A DNA stretch of 64,000 bases. Source: JAAYJK01 sp964531295. GTDB taxonomy: Bacteria > Bacillota > Syntrophomonadia > Syntrophomonadales > Syntrophomonadaceae. The DNA lies in NCBI GenBank assembly GCA_964531295.1, contig CAZHHJ010000001.1, positions 1-64,000 of the forward strand, read 5' to 3'. Position numbers and translations under genes: made by a program. Positions 32,528 through 41,605 of the stretch are shown here, piece after piece; the stretch's first letter is position 1; each line of letters starts with the position of its first letter. The notes below the pieces were generated by a model. That model was given only the letters and a program-made list of their open reading frames with translations, had not been told where the DNA came from and did no database searches.

Positions 32528-32580
32528 GGGGACGGTTCCTTTTGTCAACTTTTGCAAATTGGGGACAGTTCTCAGACTCA
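32528..32580. repeat. GGGGAC-type intergenic repeat pair
   Basis: Two direct copies of a GGGGACrGTTC core: GGGGACGGTTCCTTTTGTC at 32528 and GGGGACAGTTCTCAGACTC at 32561. A third related copy (GGGGACGGTGCTTTT) lies at 54560. Such motifs are common around IS200-like/REP-associated tyrosine transposase genes in Firmicutes; no transposase is present in this window. Confidence 0.55.
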
Positions 32581-32585
32581 TTTAC

Positions 32586-33971
32586 CTACATCAGCCTCAG
32601 CAGCTGTTTCATCTTCTGCAGGGATATTTTATAGGCCGGGTATTTTACCGGCAGGTCGAATAACATACTGTTTTTCATAACACTCTTCTGGTGAGAAAAG
32701 GTGGTGAAGGAGGCCTTACCATGATAAGAACCGATACCACTATCCCCTACTCCCCCGAAGGGAAGCTCCAGGTTGCTAATATGGATAATACTATCATTTA
32801 TACATACTCCACCTGAAGTGGTCTCCTCCATCATCTTTTCCTGCTGTTTTTGGTCCCGGGAGTAAAAGTATAAGGCCAGTGGTTTGGGTCTGAGGTTTAT
32901 GAACTGAATAGCCTCCTCTAGATGCTCATATTCCATCACCGGCAGAATAGGACCAAAAATCTCTTCCTGCATTATAGGGGCATCCGGGGAGACCCAGTCT
33001 ATTATAGTAGGAGAGATATATCTATCTTCCCGCTGTGCCTCTCCGCCGGTAATGATGTCTCCTTCTCCTAGGAGGGCAAGAATTCTGTCAAAGTGCCTTT
33101 CATTGATGATCCTTGCATAATCAGGACACTGCCGGGGATCCTCCCCATAGAATTCCGTTATTACCTCTTTCATCTTTTCCAACAGCTCTGGCTTTATGTC
33201 CCGGTGTACCAGGAGGTAATCAGGAGCCACGCAGGTCTGTCCGGCGTTCAGGAATTTACCCCAGCATATCCTGCGGGCCGTGTAATCTATATTAATATTT
33301 TTATCTACTACACAAGGGCTTTTGCCACCCAGTTCCAGGGTCACCGGGGTGAGTTTTTCAGCCGCCGCCTTCATTACTATCCTGCCCACCTCCGTACCAC
33401 CGGTGAAAAAAATATGGTCAAATTTTTCCTCCAGCAGAGCCTGGGAGGTTTCAATCCCACCTTCCACCACGGCAATATACTCCCGGGCAAATTCATTCCC
33501 TAGCAGTTTTTTTATAACTCTTGAGGTATGGGGCGCGAGTTCAGATGGCTTCAAAATAACGCAGTTGCCGGCAGCGATAGCTCCCGCAAGAGGAGCCATG
33601 ATCAGGTGCAAAGGATAATTCCAGGGACCGATGATCAAAACCACACCCAGCGGGTCATTGTAGATATAGCTCCTGGCTCCCAGGTATATCAGAGGAGTCC
33701 TCACCCGAGTCGGTTGGTTCAAACCTCTGATGTTTTTTAACATATAACGCAATTCAGCCTGCACAAAACCAACTTCGCTTATATAGCTTTCCATAGCGGA
33801 TTTGCCCAGATCCATATTAAGAGCTTCGAAAATCTCATCCTCATGGTCGATCAGCAAAGACTGTGCTTTTCTCAATTGCTCGGCTCTGAACTCCAAACTC
33901 CGGGTTTCACCGCTGTTAAAATACTCTCTCTGTTTGATTAATAATTCTTTGATAAAGGAATTCTGCATCAT
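32586..33971 (-). CDS. NAD(P)-dependent aldehyde dehydrogenase, class 3 type
   Basis: About 461 residues. Catalytic Cys249 in GQTCVAPDY, general-base Glu215 in LELGGKSP, cofactor-binding GPWNYP and FTGGTEVG. The short N-terminus and the hydrophobic C-terminal segment (KYPAYKISLQKMKQLL) match class 3 fatty aldehyde dehydrogenases. It would oxidise medium or long aldehydes to acids, or act in the reverse setting of acyl metabolism. Four consecutive start candidates (TTG ATG ATG ATG) occur; the ATG at 33971 lies six bases after AGGAG. Two tiny ORFs precede it. Confidence 0.92.
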   Translation of the reverse strand: MMQNSFIKELLIKQREYFNSGETRSLEFRAEQLRKAQSLLIDHEDEIFEALNMDLGKSAMESYISEVGFVQAELRYMLKNIRGLNQPTRVRTPLIYLGARSYIYNDPLGVVLIIGPWNYPLHLIMAPLAGAIAAGNCVILKPSELAPHTSRVIKKLLGNEFAREYIAVVEGGIETSQALLEEKFDHIFFTGGTEVGRIVMKAAAEKLTPVTLELGGKSPCVVDKNINIDYTARRICWGKFLNAGQTCVAPDYLLVHRDIKPELLEKMKEVITEFYGEDPRQCPDYARIINERHFDRILALLGEGDIITGGEAQREDRYISPTIIDWVSPDAPIMQEEIFGPILPVMEYEHLEEAIQFINLRPKPLALYFYSRDQKQQEKMMEETTSGGVCINDSIIHISNLELPFGGVGDSGIGSYHGKASFTTFSHQKSVMKNSMLFDLPVKYPAYKISLQKMKQLLRLM

Positions 33972-34014
33972 CATCAACTCCTAAAACATGTCCCAGGAGA
34001 TATTTCCTGGCCAT
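33916..34014 (-). CDS. Putative 32-residue leader ORF overlapping the aldehyde dehydrogenase start
   Basis: ATG at 34014 with a near-ideal GGAGGAG five bases upstream; stop TAA at 33916-33918, about 50 bases inside the dehydrogenase gene in another frame. It starts MARKYLLGHVLG and ends in TERVF. The overlap would allow translational coupling. Its ribosome site is formed by the last codons of the upstream small ORF. No conservation data available here. Confidence 0.4.
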   Translation of the reverse strand: MARKYLLGHVLGVDDDAEFLYQRIINQTERVF

Positions 34015-34015
34015 A

Positions 34016-34120
34016 TTATCTCCTCCAATTATATCCGCTTAACCCCCGTGGACCTACTCCTAAAGTATAATTTAAATAGACCAGAACTATCATGAACAGA
34101 ATAGCCATTATTATGCGCAC
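34016..34120 (-). CDS. Putative 34-residue single-span membrane peptide
   Basis: GTG at 34120 with GAGGAG eight bases upstream; stop TAA at 34016-34018. About residues 3-16 (IIMAILFMIVLVYL) form one hydrophobic helix, followed by a short Gly-rich, basic tail ending NWRR. Too short for ordinary gene finding. Either a real small membrane protein or a leader peptide for the next genes. It lies 30 bases after the HD-GYP stop on the same strand. Confidence 0.45.
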   Translation of the reverse strand: MRIIMAILFMIVLVYLNYTLGVGPRGLSGYNWRR

Positions 34121-34150
34121 TTACTTAACTCCTCATTCTTATGTAGGTTA

Positions 34151-35338
34151 TCATTGCTTTTCAGCTTGAAAGAGAGAATTTTCCTCTTTGACGACTTCTT
34201 CCAGGACGACAACTACCAGCGGGTCCAGAATTGATCCAGAGGCCTTTTTCACTACTTGCAGGGCCTGTTCAGGGGGTAAGCGCTCCTCTTCAGCACATAA
34301 GTTGATGAGGGCATCGAAAATATCTGCTACTGCTATAATTCTAGCCGCAAAGGGGATATCTGTGGCCAATAAACCCTGTGGTTCGCCGGTACCGTCATAG
34401 CGCTCATGATGGTACAAGATACCCTCCCTGACTCTTCCCAGACCTGGAATTTCCTGCAGTATTAGGGCACCCCGGCTAGCGTGATCTTTGAGGTTCAATT
34501 CCTCCGGTCCCTCCGTCTCTAAATCATCCGTTTCATCCCCCCATAGTTTTCCAATATCATGCAGCAGGGCAGCGTAATATAAATCCTGACTTTCAACGGC
34601 ATCCAAACCCAGTTTCACTCCCAGCAAGTGACTGATTTCAGCTACCCTTTCACTATGTCCGGCAAAGCCCGTTTCTCTTCTTTCGATGGCCTGGACCAGA
34701 GCCTTTAGCAAATCCAACTGGTAGTCCTGCTGGGTTCGAAACTGCAGGATCCGGGAGGTTATCGCTGCTGCCTGTACCGTTAAATACTCCAGCATTTCCC
34801 TTTGTCGGACGGTATAAGTGCCAGGCTCCTTTATGTTGAGCAGGAATAAGGTACCGTAACCATCGGGCCTGCTCAATAAAGGGATAGCCAGCAGAGAATG
34901 GACATCAGCCGGCATGCTTAAATCGGGGGGACAGCCGTTTTCCTCATCAATCAAGAGCACGGTCTGCTCTTCCTCAACCCATCTCCCAATTTTTTCTAAT
35001 TCAGTCCACTCGAGTTCATCTTTTGTGCTGCCGTCATGAAGTAATATTGTTGCGTTTTCACAGGATACTATCCGGGCGGCATATTTATTAATTACTCTTT
35101 CTACTTCTGATAGCTCCCGGCTGCCAATCACTTTCTTATTAAATTCCAACAACAGGCGCTGCTCTGCAATATATTCGATACGATTCCTGCTGAGCCCGGC
35201 ATAATAAGTAATGCCCAGACCCCCCAGCAGGATGATAAAGGCTATCGCCAGAACCGGTAAAACCTCCACCAGTACCACCGCAGTAAGCAGGGCAGTCGCT
35301 GTCAAACCTATTAACACAATATGTTTGGTATCCATCAT
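34151..35338 (-). CDS. Membrane GAF / HD-GYP signalling protein
   Basis: About 395 residues: two N-terminal membrane helices (about 8-45), a GAF-like sensory domain (about 75-195) and a C-terminal HD-GYP domain with GHSERVAEIS, LHDIGK and HHERYDGTGEPQGL. HD-GYP domains hydrolyse cyclic di-GMP; the HHE and DGxG residues are intact. The signal sensed is unknown. Several start codons cluster at 35335-35344 with weak ribosome sites, so the exact start is uncertain. Confidence 0.87.
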   Translation of the reverse strand: MMDTKHIVLIGLTATALLTAVVLVEVLPVLAIAFIILLGGLGITYYAGLSRNRIEYIAEQRLLLEFNKKVIGSRELSEVERVINKYAARIVSCENATILLHDGSTKDELEWTELEKIGRWVEEEQTVLLIDEENGCPPDLSMPADVHSLLAIPLLSRPDGYGTLFLLNIKEPGTYTVRQREMLEYLTVQAAAITSRILQFRTQQDYQLDLLKALVQAIERRETGFAGHSERVAEISHLLGVKLGLDAVESQDLYYAALLHDIGKLWGDETDDLETEGPEELNLKDHASRGALILQEIPGLGRVREGILYHHERYDGTGEPQGLLATDIPFAARIIAVADIFDALINLCAEEERLPPEQALQVVKKASGSILDPLVVVVLEEVVKEENSLFQAEKQ

Positions 35339-35555
35339 CCTCACTCACAGTCTATCTTTACTTTCCTTAAACATTCGCTATGAAATACTCTTTTCCTACC
35401 TCGTGGCTTTTTTTCAGCCGTTGGGCTTGGGCAGGTGATCATGATCATCAACAGTTTATGGACTTGAAACGCAGCTTTGCCAGTACTCAAATGGCTTTTG
35501 CGGCTGCCTGCTGTACATAGTCTCCGGAATGTCCAGCATAAATTCCTTCCACTTC

Positions 35556-35564
35556 TGGTATAAT
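35556..35564 (+). promoter_or_regulatory. Extended -10 promoter of the cyclophilin gene
   Basis: TGGTATAAT, a perfect TATAAT with the upstream TG of extended -10 promoters, 36 bases before the ATG. No good -35 box at 17 bases. Confidence 0.55.
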
Positions 35565-35599
35565 GTATCTAAAAATTAAGATCTGGAAAGGAAGATTAG

Positions 35600-36121
35600 A
35601 TGAGTAAAAATCCGTTGGTGACAATCGAATTAGAAAATGGAGGTATAATTAAAGCCGAATTATATCCAGAAATCGCACCCAATACAGTAAATAATTTTAT
35701 CTCCCTGGTCAATAAAGGCTATTATGATGGGATTATTTTTCACCGGGTAATACCTGGTTTTATGATTCAGGGAGGCTGCCCGCAAGGTTCAGGTATGGGT
35801 GGCCCTGGTTATTCTATCCAAGGCGAATTTTCCGGCAACGGCTTTAAAAATGACCTTAAACACGACCGAGGCGTTCTCTCCATGGCCAGAACAGCCGCAC
35901 CGGATTCAGCCGGATCGCAGTTTTTTATCATGGTCGCTCCCTCACCCCATCTGGATGGACAATATGCATCCTTTGGCAAGGTTATAGAAGGCATGGAAGA
36001 GGCAGATACCATAGTAAACACTAAAAAGAACCGCATGGATAGACCTTTGCAGGATCAGAAAATGCTTAAAGTGAGTGTTGATACCTTCGGAGTTGAATAT
36101 CCCGAGGTAGTAAAATCTTAA
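35600..36121 (+). CDS. Peptidyl-prolyl cis-trans isomerase, cyclophilin type
   Basis: A 173-residue cytoplasmic cyclophilin that speeds proline isomerisation during folding. Catalytic Arg in FHRVIPGFMIQGG, SQFFIMVAPSPHLDGQYASFG and the SMARTAAPDSAGSQ region are complete. No signal peptide. GGAAAGGAAG lies before the ATG. Single-gene unit, with its own promoter and a strong terminator. Confidence 0.95.
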   Translation: MSKNPLVTIELENGGIIKAELYPEIAPNTVNNFISLVNKGYYDGIIFHRVIPGFMIQGGCPQGSGMGGPGYSIQGEFSGNGFKNDLKHDRGVLSMARTAAPDSAGSQFFIMVAPSPHLDGQYASFGKVIEGMEEADTIVNTKKNRMDRPLQDQKMLKVSVDTFGVEYPEVVKS

Positions 36122-36130
36122 AAGGCCTAT

Positions 36131-36172
36131 AAAAAAGCAAACCTGGAGGCTATTCTCCGGTTTGCTTTTTTT
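36131..36172 (+). terminator. Rho-independent terminator after the cyclophilin gene
   Basis: Stem AAGCAAACC-T-GGAG / CTCC-GGTTTGCTT with one bulged base and loop GCTATT, then TTTTTTT, beginning 10 bases past the stop codon. Confidence 0.94.
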
Positions 36173-36286
36173 ATTAAAGCAACCCGATCTTAAGATTACC
36201 CTAACAGCGACACTGACTGCTCCGCTGGAGAGGGTAGTTCGCCGGGATTGTATTTGCTTTTGAGGGTGGCCAGCAACCTGAAAACA

Positions 36287-37090
36287 TCATAACTTTATGC
36301 TGCTTCTATGATCAGGATAGGTTTTATGAAGTATTGTATCTCTTCCTACCAAATGCCCATTTTCCATGAGAAGCTTCCGTACCGTCTTTTCAGCCAGATC
36401 AGGATGATTATTATGCAGGCTGAGGTGAGCCAAAAAAACTCTCATTCCTGGCCGACAATTGATACGTGATAGCAATCCTCCCGCATTGACATTGGACAGA
36501 TGACCACTGCTGCTTTTGATTCTCTGCTTTAGGAACCGAGGATAAGGTCCATTTTCCAGCATGCCCAGATCATGATTGGCTTCGAGTACCACAGCATCAG
36601 CGTCTTGCATGGCTTTCTCTACCCCGGCTGTTACTACACCGAGATCAGTTGCCATTACCACTTTTTTGCCTCCATAAAAAAAGGTAAATCCTACCGGGTC
36701 GGCTGCGTCGTGGGAAATATTAAAAGCGGTTATGCCAACATTTCTTATGCTGAGCTCGTTTTCTATTTCCAGGCAGCATTCGGAAGGGAATCTATGTCTG
36801 CAGGGCAGCTTTTCCCAGGTTTTGGGCCTGGTATACACTGGAATATGATAACGACGAATAAAGACATCTAAGCCTTTGATATGATCATTATGCTCATGAG
36901 TTAATAGTACCCCATCCAGGTCGCCTGCCTTTATGTCAACCTCTGCCAGTCCCCGTTCTATCCTGCGAGCGCTAATGCCGGCATCCAACAATAGTGTGGT
37001 TTCGCCAAATTTAAAAACCGCTGCATTGCCAGTGCTGCCACTGGCCAGTATATGTATTTCCAGCTTCTCCATCTCCTTTGCCAGACTCAT
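36287..37090 (-). CDS. walJ: WalJ/YycJ-type metallo-beta-lactamase-fold protein
   Basis: About 267 residues. ILASGSTGNA at the N-terminus, metal motif THEHNDHIKG, then ISHDAADPVGFTF and TDLGVV, and HLSLHNNHP near the end, as in YycJ/WalJ exonuclease-like proteins linked to the WalKR cell-wall regulon and chromosome coordination. WalKR itself is not in the window; htrA and rlmH, its usual downstream neighbours, are 20 kb away. Start uncertain: the ATG at 37090 lacks a ribosome site and AAAGGAG touches the ATG at 37072. Confidence 0.87.
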   Translation of the reverse strand: MSLAKEMEKLEIHILASGSTGNAAVFKFGETTLLLDAGISARRIERGLAEVDIKAGDLDGVLLTHEHNDHIKGLDVFIRRYHIPVYTRPKTWEKLPCRHRFPSECCLEIENELSIRNVGITAFNISHDAADPVGFTFFYGGKKVVMATDLGVVTAGVEKAMQDADAVVLEANHDLGMLENGPYPRFLKQRIKSSSGHLSNVNAGGLLSRINCRPGMRVFLAHLSLHNNHPDLAEKTVRKLLMENGHLVGRDTILHKTYPDHRSSIKL

Positions 37091-37314
37091 AGGTGCAAGA
37101 AGGTTTCATCCGCAGAAAATTACCCTAGCCTAAAACCGCGCGCAGTATAATCACTCCCCTAGAACTCTGGCCTAGACCAACAGATCTGGCCTGAATTATC
37201 CTGAGCTATAATTAATGCACCTACCCGAGCGGCAATAAATCATATATTATATTATACAGAATTACAGCCAGGTAACGTTTGAGTTTTGGAAAAAATATTC
37301 CCAGGAGGATGGTC

Positions 37315-37494
37315 ATGTTCAAGTGGAGCAAGAAAAAGAAAACACTTAGAGAATTGAGACGCAACCAGGGTCTTACTGCCCGGGAGCTGGCATCTATGGC
37401 GAAAGTGGATACTGTAGCAATATTAAACGTGGATGAGCTGAGATTGAAAGATATACCCGAGCCCTTGAAATCCAGGGTAACACCTTATCTATAA
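37315..37494 (+). CDS. Small basic protein with helix-turn-helix-like segment
   Basis: 59 residues starting at the ATG six bases after AGGAGG. FKWSKKKKTLRELRRNQGLTARELASMAKV resembles the first half of an XRE-type helix-turn-helix (helix, turn at NQG, LTARELA recognition-style helix), but the rest of the domain is replaced by a short acidic tail. It lies 13 bases before the exporter operon and may be its regulator or only a leader gene. Function not established. Confidence 0.65.
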   Translation: MFKWSKKKKTLRELRRNQGLTARELASMAKVDTVAILNVDELRLKDIPEPLKSRVTPYL

Positions 37495-37507
37495 CGGAGG
37501 ATTAGGC

Positions 37508-38506
37508 ATGAAAGCGACAAAACCACTTGTTATCATCGTGGTATTAGCAGTACTCGGATGGACATCATACTGGGCCTACCATCATTATTACAACCCCCCC
37601 GGCGATTTACTGGAGGCCAGCGGTACTATTGAGGCTGAAAGCGTGGAGCTAAATGTCCGCGTTAGCGGCACCCTGATCAGTATAGCCGGGGAGGAAGGCG
37701 ATTCGCTAGCGAAAGGTCAGTTAGTAGCAGCGTTATCCCGCAAGGATCTGCTGGCCCAAAGAGAACGTGATGCGCTCAGTGTTGCCGCCCTGGAAGCAAA
37801 ATTGGATAATCTCCTTTCTGGAGCCCGCACTCAGGAAATTAAAGAAGCTTCTGCCCAGGTCAGCTTAGCATCGGCTAGCCTGCAGCAGGCCGATTTGGAT
37901 CTGGAGAGAAGTAAACGCCTGCTTGAAGCAGGAGCCGTCTCGGAAATGGAACTGCAGCAGCTGCAGCTCAGTCGCGATAATTTGGCCTATCAGCTGGAAG
38001 GTGCTGAGGCCCGGTTGAGCCTTTTACAGGCTGGAAACCGGCCGGGTGTAATAGATGCCGCAAGGGCAGAACTGGAGCGAGGTAAGGCGGTTTTGAAAGC
38101 AGCTGATGCCCAACTTGAAGATCTACAGCTTTTCTCCCCCATCGATGGTGTTATCAGCAGTAAAAACTATAGCAAAGGTGAATATCTGCCCTTGGGCAGC
38201 TCTGTGGCGAGAATTATCGACTTGAACGACATGTGGATAAAAGTTTACATCTCTACTGATGATCTGCCCCGTATTAAGCTGGGCCAAAAGGCCAGCATAT
38301 CTGTAAGTGGAAGTGATCAAGTTTTCACTGGCACTGTGGTATATATCGCATCACAGGGAGAATTTACTCCTAAAACTATCCAGACTAAAAAAGAACGAAG
38401 TAATGTGGTTTATGGGGTGAAATTAGCAGTAGAAAATCAGGATGGTCTTTTAAAACCAGGTATGCCAGCTGATGTATCATTCGAGAGCAATGACCATGAT
38501 CATTAG
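37508..38506 (+). CDS. HlyD-family membrane fusion protein (YbhG-like)
   Basis: 332 residues: one N-terminal membrane anchor (about 7-25), lipoyl-like beta segments (SGTIEAESVELNVRVSGTL and LQLFSPIDGVISSKN) on both sides of a long coiled-coil hairpin (about 75-190, many Leu/Glu/Ala heptads), and a beta-barrel part. It connects an ABC exporter to the cell envelope. In a monoderm it would reach into the wall; Syntrophomonas-type cells may have unusual envelopes. First structural gene of the exporter operon; GGAGG precedes the ATG. Confidence 0.92.
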   Translation: MKATKPLVIIVVLAVLGWTSYWAYHHYYNPPGDLLEASGTIEAESVELNVRVSGTLISIAGEEGDSLAKGQLVAALSRKDLLAQRERDALSVAALEAKLDNLLSGARTQEIKEASAQVSLASASLQQADLDLERSKRLLEAGAVSEMELQQLQLSRDNLAYQLEGAEARLSLLQAGNRPGVIDAARAELERGKAVLKAADAQLEDLQLFSPIDGVISSKNYSKGEYLPLGSSVARIIDLNDMWIKVYISTDDLPRIKLGQKASISVSGSDQVFTGTVVYIASQGEFTPKTIQTKKERSNVVYGVKLAVENQDGLLKPGMPADVSFESNDHDH

Positions 38507-39416
38507 CCAGCGGGTAAGTAAATCTTTCGGGAGAAATACAGCCGTAGATGATTTCTCCCTGGAGATTGAGCAAGGTGAGATTTTTGGTCTGGTGGGCCCG
38601 GACGGTGCCGGCAAGACCACTTTTATGCGGATGGTGTGTGATTTGCTGGATGCGGATACTGGAAATATCACCCTTGATGATTTACCAGCCAATAAGTTTC
38701 CCCGGGAAAGAATTGGTTATATGCCCCAAAAATTTAGCCTATATGGCGATTTGACCCTATCTGAAAATATAAATTTTTTCGCGTCATTATATAGCCTGGA
38801 CAAAAAAATGACTGCAGAACGTTCGGAGGAGATCCTCAGACTGACCGGATTGCAAGGATTTGAAAATCGTCTGGCCGATAAGCTTTCCGGCGGCATGAAG
38901 CAGAAACTATCACTAACCTGCGCCCTCATAACCCGCCCTGAACTTATGGTACTCGATGAACCAACATACGGTGTTGATCCGGAATCACGCAAAGAGTTCT
39001 GGCAAATCCTTTACCGTTTAAATGCCAGCGGTATCACCATATTAATATCTACTCCCTACATGGATGAAGCTGAACTCTGTCACCGGGTAGCACTTATCAA
39101 TTCCGGTAAATTGGTAGCCTGTGATACTCCGGCTGGGTTAAAAAATATTTTTTCCCAGCGGGTACTGTCAGTAAAGGGCAATATTAGCGATCCATACTTC
39201 TTTGATGACTTTCCAGGGGTCATGGATTCATCTTATTATTCCCATCGCTTTCACCTGCTGGTGGATGACGCTGAAAAAATGCGCCTAAAACTGGCAGATT
39301 ATATCCGGCAAAAGGGCATACAAGATGTGCAAATAGACGATATTTATCCCAGTATGGAAGACGTCTTTGCTTTCCTGGCCGAGCCTCGTTTGCATATTTC
39401 TCCTGCTGCTGATTAG
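38496..39416 (+). CDS. ABC exporter ATPase 1 (N-terminal half of YbhF)
   Basis: About 306 residues. Walker A GPDGAGKTT, canonical signature LSGGM (130-134), Walker B MVLDEP and D-loop GVD are good, but the switch histidine is replaced: ISTPYMDEAE has Pro187 where active ATPases have His. The same change is typical of the first half of YbhF/RbbA. The start overlaps the membrane fusion gene's end; ATG at 38490 is an alternative. It should pair with the next gene's product. Confidence 0.92.
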   Translation: MIISQRVSKSFGRNTAVDDFSLEIEQGEIFGLVGPDGAGKTTFMRMVCDLLDADTGNITLDDLPANKFPRERIGYMPQKFSLYGDLTLSENINFFASLYSLDKKMTAERSEEILRLTGLQGFENRLADKLSGGMKQKLSLTCALITRPELMVLDEPTYGVDPESRKEFWQILYRLNASGITILISTPYMDEAELCHRVALINSGKLVACDTPAGLKNIFSQRVLSVKGNISDPYFFDDFPGVMDSSYYSHRFHLLVDDAEKMRLKLADYIRQKGIQDVQIDDIYPSMEDVFAFLAEPRLHISPAAD

Positions 39417-39449
39417 TGCCTGTTAATCGATCCGGGGAGGTGCCGTTTT

Positions 39450-40367
39450 ATGGAGTATAGTGTTACTACCTGTAATCTGACCAAGAAATTCGACGATTTT
39501 ACTGCTGTTGACCAGGTAAATCTTAATATAAAACCCGGTGAAATCTGTGCTTTTTTGGGACCCAACGGGGCCGGGAAAACCACTACTATTCGTATGCTCT
39601 GCGGTATTTTAGAGCCCAGTTCTGGTTTAGGCAGTGTTCTTGGTTATGATCTATATAAGGATAGTGAGTTAATAAAACAAAACCTGGGCTATATGTCACA
39701 GAAATTCAGCCTCTACCAGGATTTGAATGTGCTGGAAAATCTAGATTTTTATGCAGGCATATATAGTATCGGTAAAAAAATTAAAAAGGCTAGAATTAAA
39801 GAAATGATCTGCCTAGCTGACTTGCAGGGAAGAGAACACGAATTAGTAATAAATTTGAGTCAGGGTTTTAAGCAACGTCTGGCTCTAGCCTGCGCCATAA
39901 TGTCTGATCCAGAAATCATTTTTCTCGATGAACCCACCAGCGGGGTGAGCCCGGCCGTGCGCCGATCGTTTTTTAATATCATCCAGGAACTGGCCGGCCG
40001 AGGAAAAACTATTATTGTCAGCACCCATTTCATGGATGAAGCTGAACGCTGCGGCCAAATTGCCTTTTTTAGTGAAGGCCAACTCCTGGCCCTGGATAAG
40101 CCGGACAAACTCAAAAAGGATTCCATAAAAGGCAGCTTGCTTAGGATCGAAACAGATAACCCGGTGCTGTTCCTGGATAAAATATCAAAACTACCGGAAG
40201 TAAAGGAGGCCAGCATGCACGGCCTGGCAGTACATGTAACCCTGGCTGAAAAAGATGATATTGAACTTATCCGCAAGTACTGCAGTAAAACTCCAGAAAC
40301 TATAGAGCCCAGCCTGGAAGATGTTTTCCTGGCTCTGTCCAGAAGGAGAGGAGGCCAGACCCCATGA
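39450..40367 (+). CDS. ABC exporter ATPase 2 (C-terminal half of YbhF)
   Basis: 305 residues. Walker A GPNGAGKTT, Walker B IIFLDEP and switch His193 (STHFMDEAE) are intact, but the signature is LSQGF (136-140) and the D-loop Asp is Ser (GVSP). These defects complement those of ATPase 1, so a heterodimer would have one working and one degenerate ATP site. GGGGAGG precedes the ATG; it overlaps the permease ATG by four bases. Confidence 0.92.
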   Translation: MEYSVTTCNLTKKFDDFTAVDQVNLNIKPGEICAFLGPNGAGKTTTIRMLCGILEPSSGLGSVLGYDLYKDSELIKQNLGYMSQKFSLYQDLNVLENLDFYAGIYSIGKKIKKARIKEMICLADLQGREHELVINLSQGFKQRLALACAIMSDPEIIFLDEPTSGVSPAVRRSFFNIIQELAGRGKTIIVSTHFMDEAERCGQIAFFSEGQLLALDKPDKLKKDSIKGSLLRIETDNPVLFLDKISKLPEVKEASMHGLAVHVTLAEKDDIELIRKYCSKTPETIEPSLEDVFLALSRRRGGQTP

Positions 40368-41473
40368 ACCGGATGTTAGCTGTTATGAAAAAAGAATATA
40401 TCCAAATGCGCCGCGACCGGATTACTCTAGCATTGATTTTTATGATGCCCCTGGTCCAGATGTTATTGTTTGGTTATGCAATACAGACCGAGGTGAAGCA
40501 CATCCCTACCGTGGTAATGGACCAGTCGCTATCCAGCGAAAGCCGTGATATTATAGCATCCTTTTCGGCTTCTGGCTATTTTGATATAGTCTATACAGTG
40601 GACAATTATGATGCAGTAACAGCCAGCATAGATAGCGGCAAGGCTCAGGTCGGAATAATTATCCCCCCGGATTTCACAAAAAAATTACTGAGAAATGAAT
40701 CAGCTTCTATGCAGGTGCTGGTAGATGCCAGCGACAACATGGTCGCCAACCAGGCTATTGCTACCGCTAATTCTATCGGACTGCTTAAATCCCAGGAAAT
40801 AATGGTGGAAAACAAGCTGGACACTGCGCTTCCATATGATGTTAGGGTGCGCCCCTGGTATAATCCAGATGGTATAACGGCCTTCTACATGGTTCCTGCT
40901 ATTCTAGGGGTTATTTTAACTATGACCATGGTCATTATAACCGCCCTGGCTATTGTAAGGGAGAAAGAACTCGGTACCCTGGAACAATTAATCGTCACTC
41001 CCCTGAAACCTTATGAACTGATGCTAGGCAAGATAATTCCTTACATTGTGCTGGGGTATCTGCAAATAACTGTAGCCCTCCTGGTAGCCAGTTTCTTTTT
41101 CCATGTTCCTATTCGCGGTAGCCTGCTGGAATTATATTTTCTAACCCTGTTTTTCATTACCGCTTCTCTGGGACTAGGCTTAACTATATCCAATGTAGCC
41201 CAGAACCAAACCCAGGCTTTTCAGATGGCCTTTTTTGTTATGCTTCCCAGTATACTGCTGTCCGGTTTTATGTTTCCCCGGCAGGCGATGCCTGATATCA
41301 TATATTATCTCAGCTTTGTTATTCCCCTGACTTATTACCTGGACATCATCCGGGGAATCATGCTTAAGGGTATAGGTTTCTCCTATCTGATGGGGCAGAT
41401 AACGGCCCTGATCATATACTCACTGCTTATGCTAGGTATAAGTACCGCCAAGTTCAAGAAAAAATTAGGCTAG
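40364..41473 (+). CDS. ABC-2 type permease (YbhS/YbhR-like)
   Basis: 369 residues: cytoplasmic basic N-terminus (KKEYIQMRRDR), one membrane helix, a large extracytoplasmic domain (about 45-170), then five helices, with the ABC-2 signature region EKELGTLEQLIVTPLKPYEL. E. coli has two such permeases (YbhS and YbhR); only one is present here, implying a homodimer. Exports an unknown substrate, perhaps a drug, lipid or envelope component. Confidence 0.92.
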   Translation: MNRMLAVMKKEYIQMRRDRITLALIFMMPLVQMLLFGYAIQTEVKHIPTVVMDQSLSSESRDIIASFSASGYFDIVYTVDNYDAVTASIDSGKAQVGIIIPPDFTKKLLRNESASMQVLVDASDNMVANQAIATANSIGLLKSQEIMVENKLDTALPYDVRVRPWYNPDGITAFYMVPAILGVILTMTMVIITALAIVREKELGTLEQLIVTPLKPYELMLGKIIPYIVLGYLQITVALLVASFFFHVPIRGSLLELYFLTLFFITASLGLGLTISNVAQNQTQAFQMAFFVMLPSILLSGFMFPRQAMPDIIYYLSFVIPLTYYLDIIRGIMLKGIGFSYLMGQITALIIYSLLMLGISTAKFKKKLG

Positions 41474-41605
41474 ACGCCTGCCTTGATCGCTGCAGCACCG
41501 AGGCCGAACTTTAACCGTAAATCTCAGGTTGAATCCTATTAGAAAAATATCCATGGTATGGTAAACTTATCTTATAATTCTTAATCAAAGAGAGGTTAGC
41601 CATTT

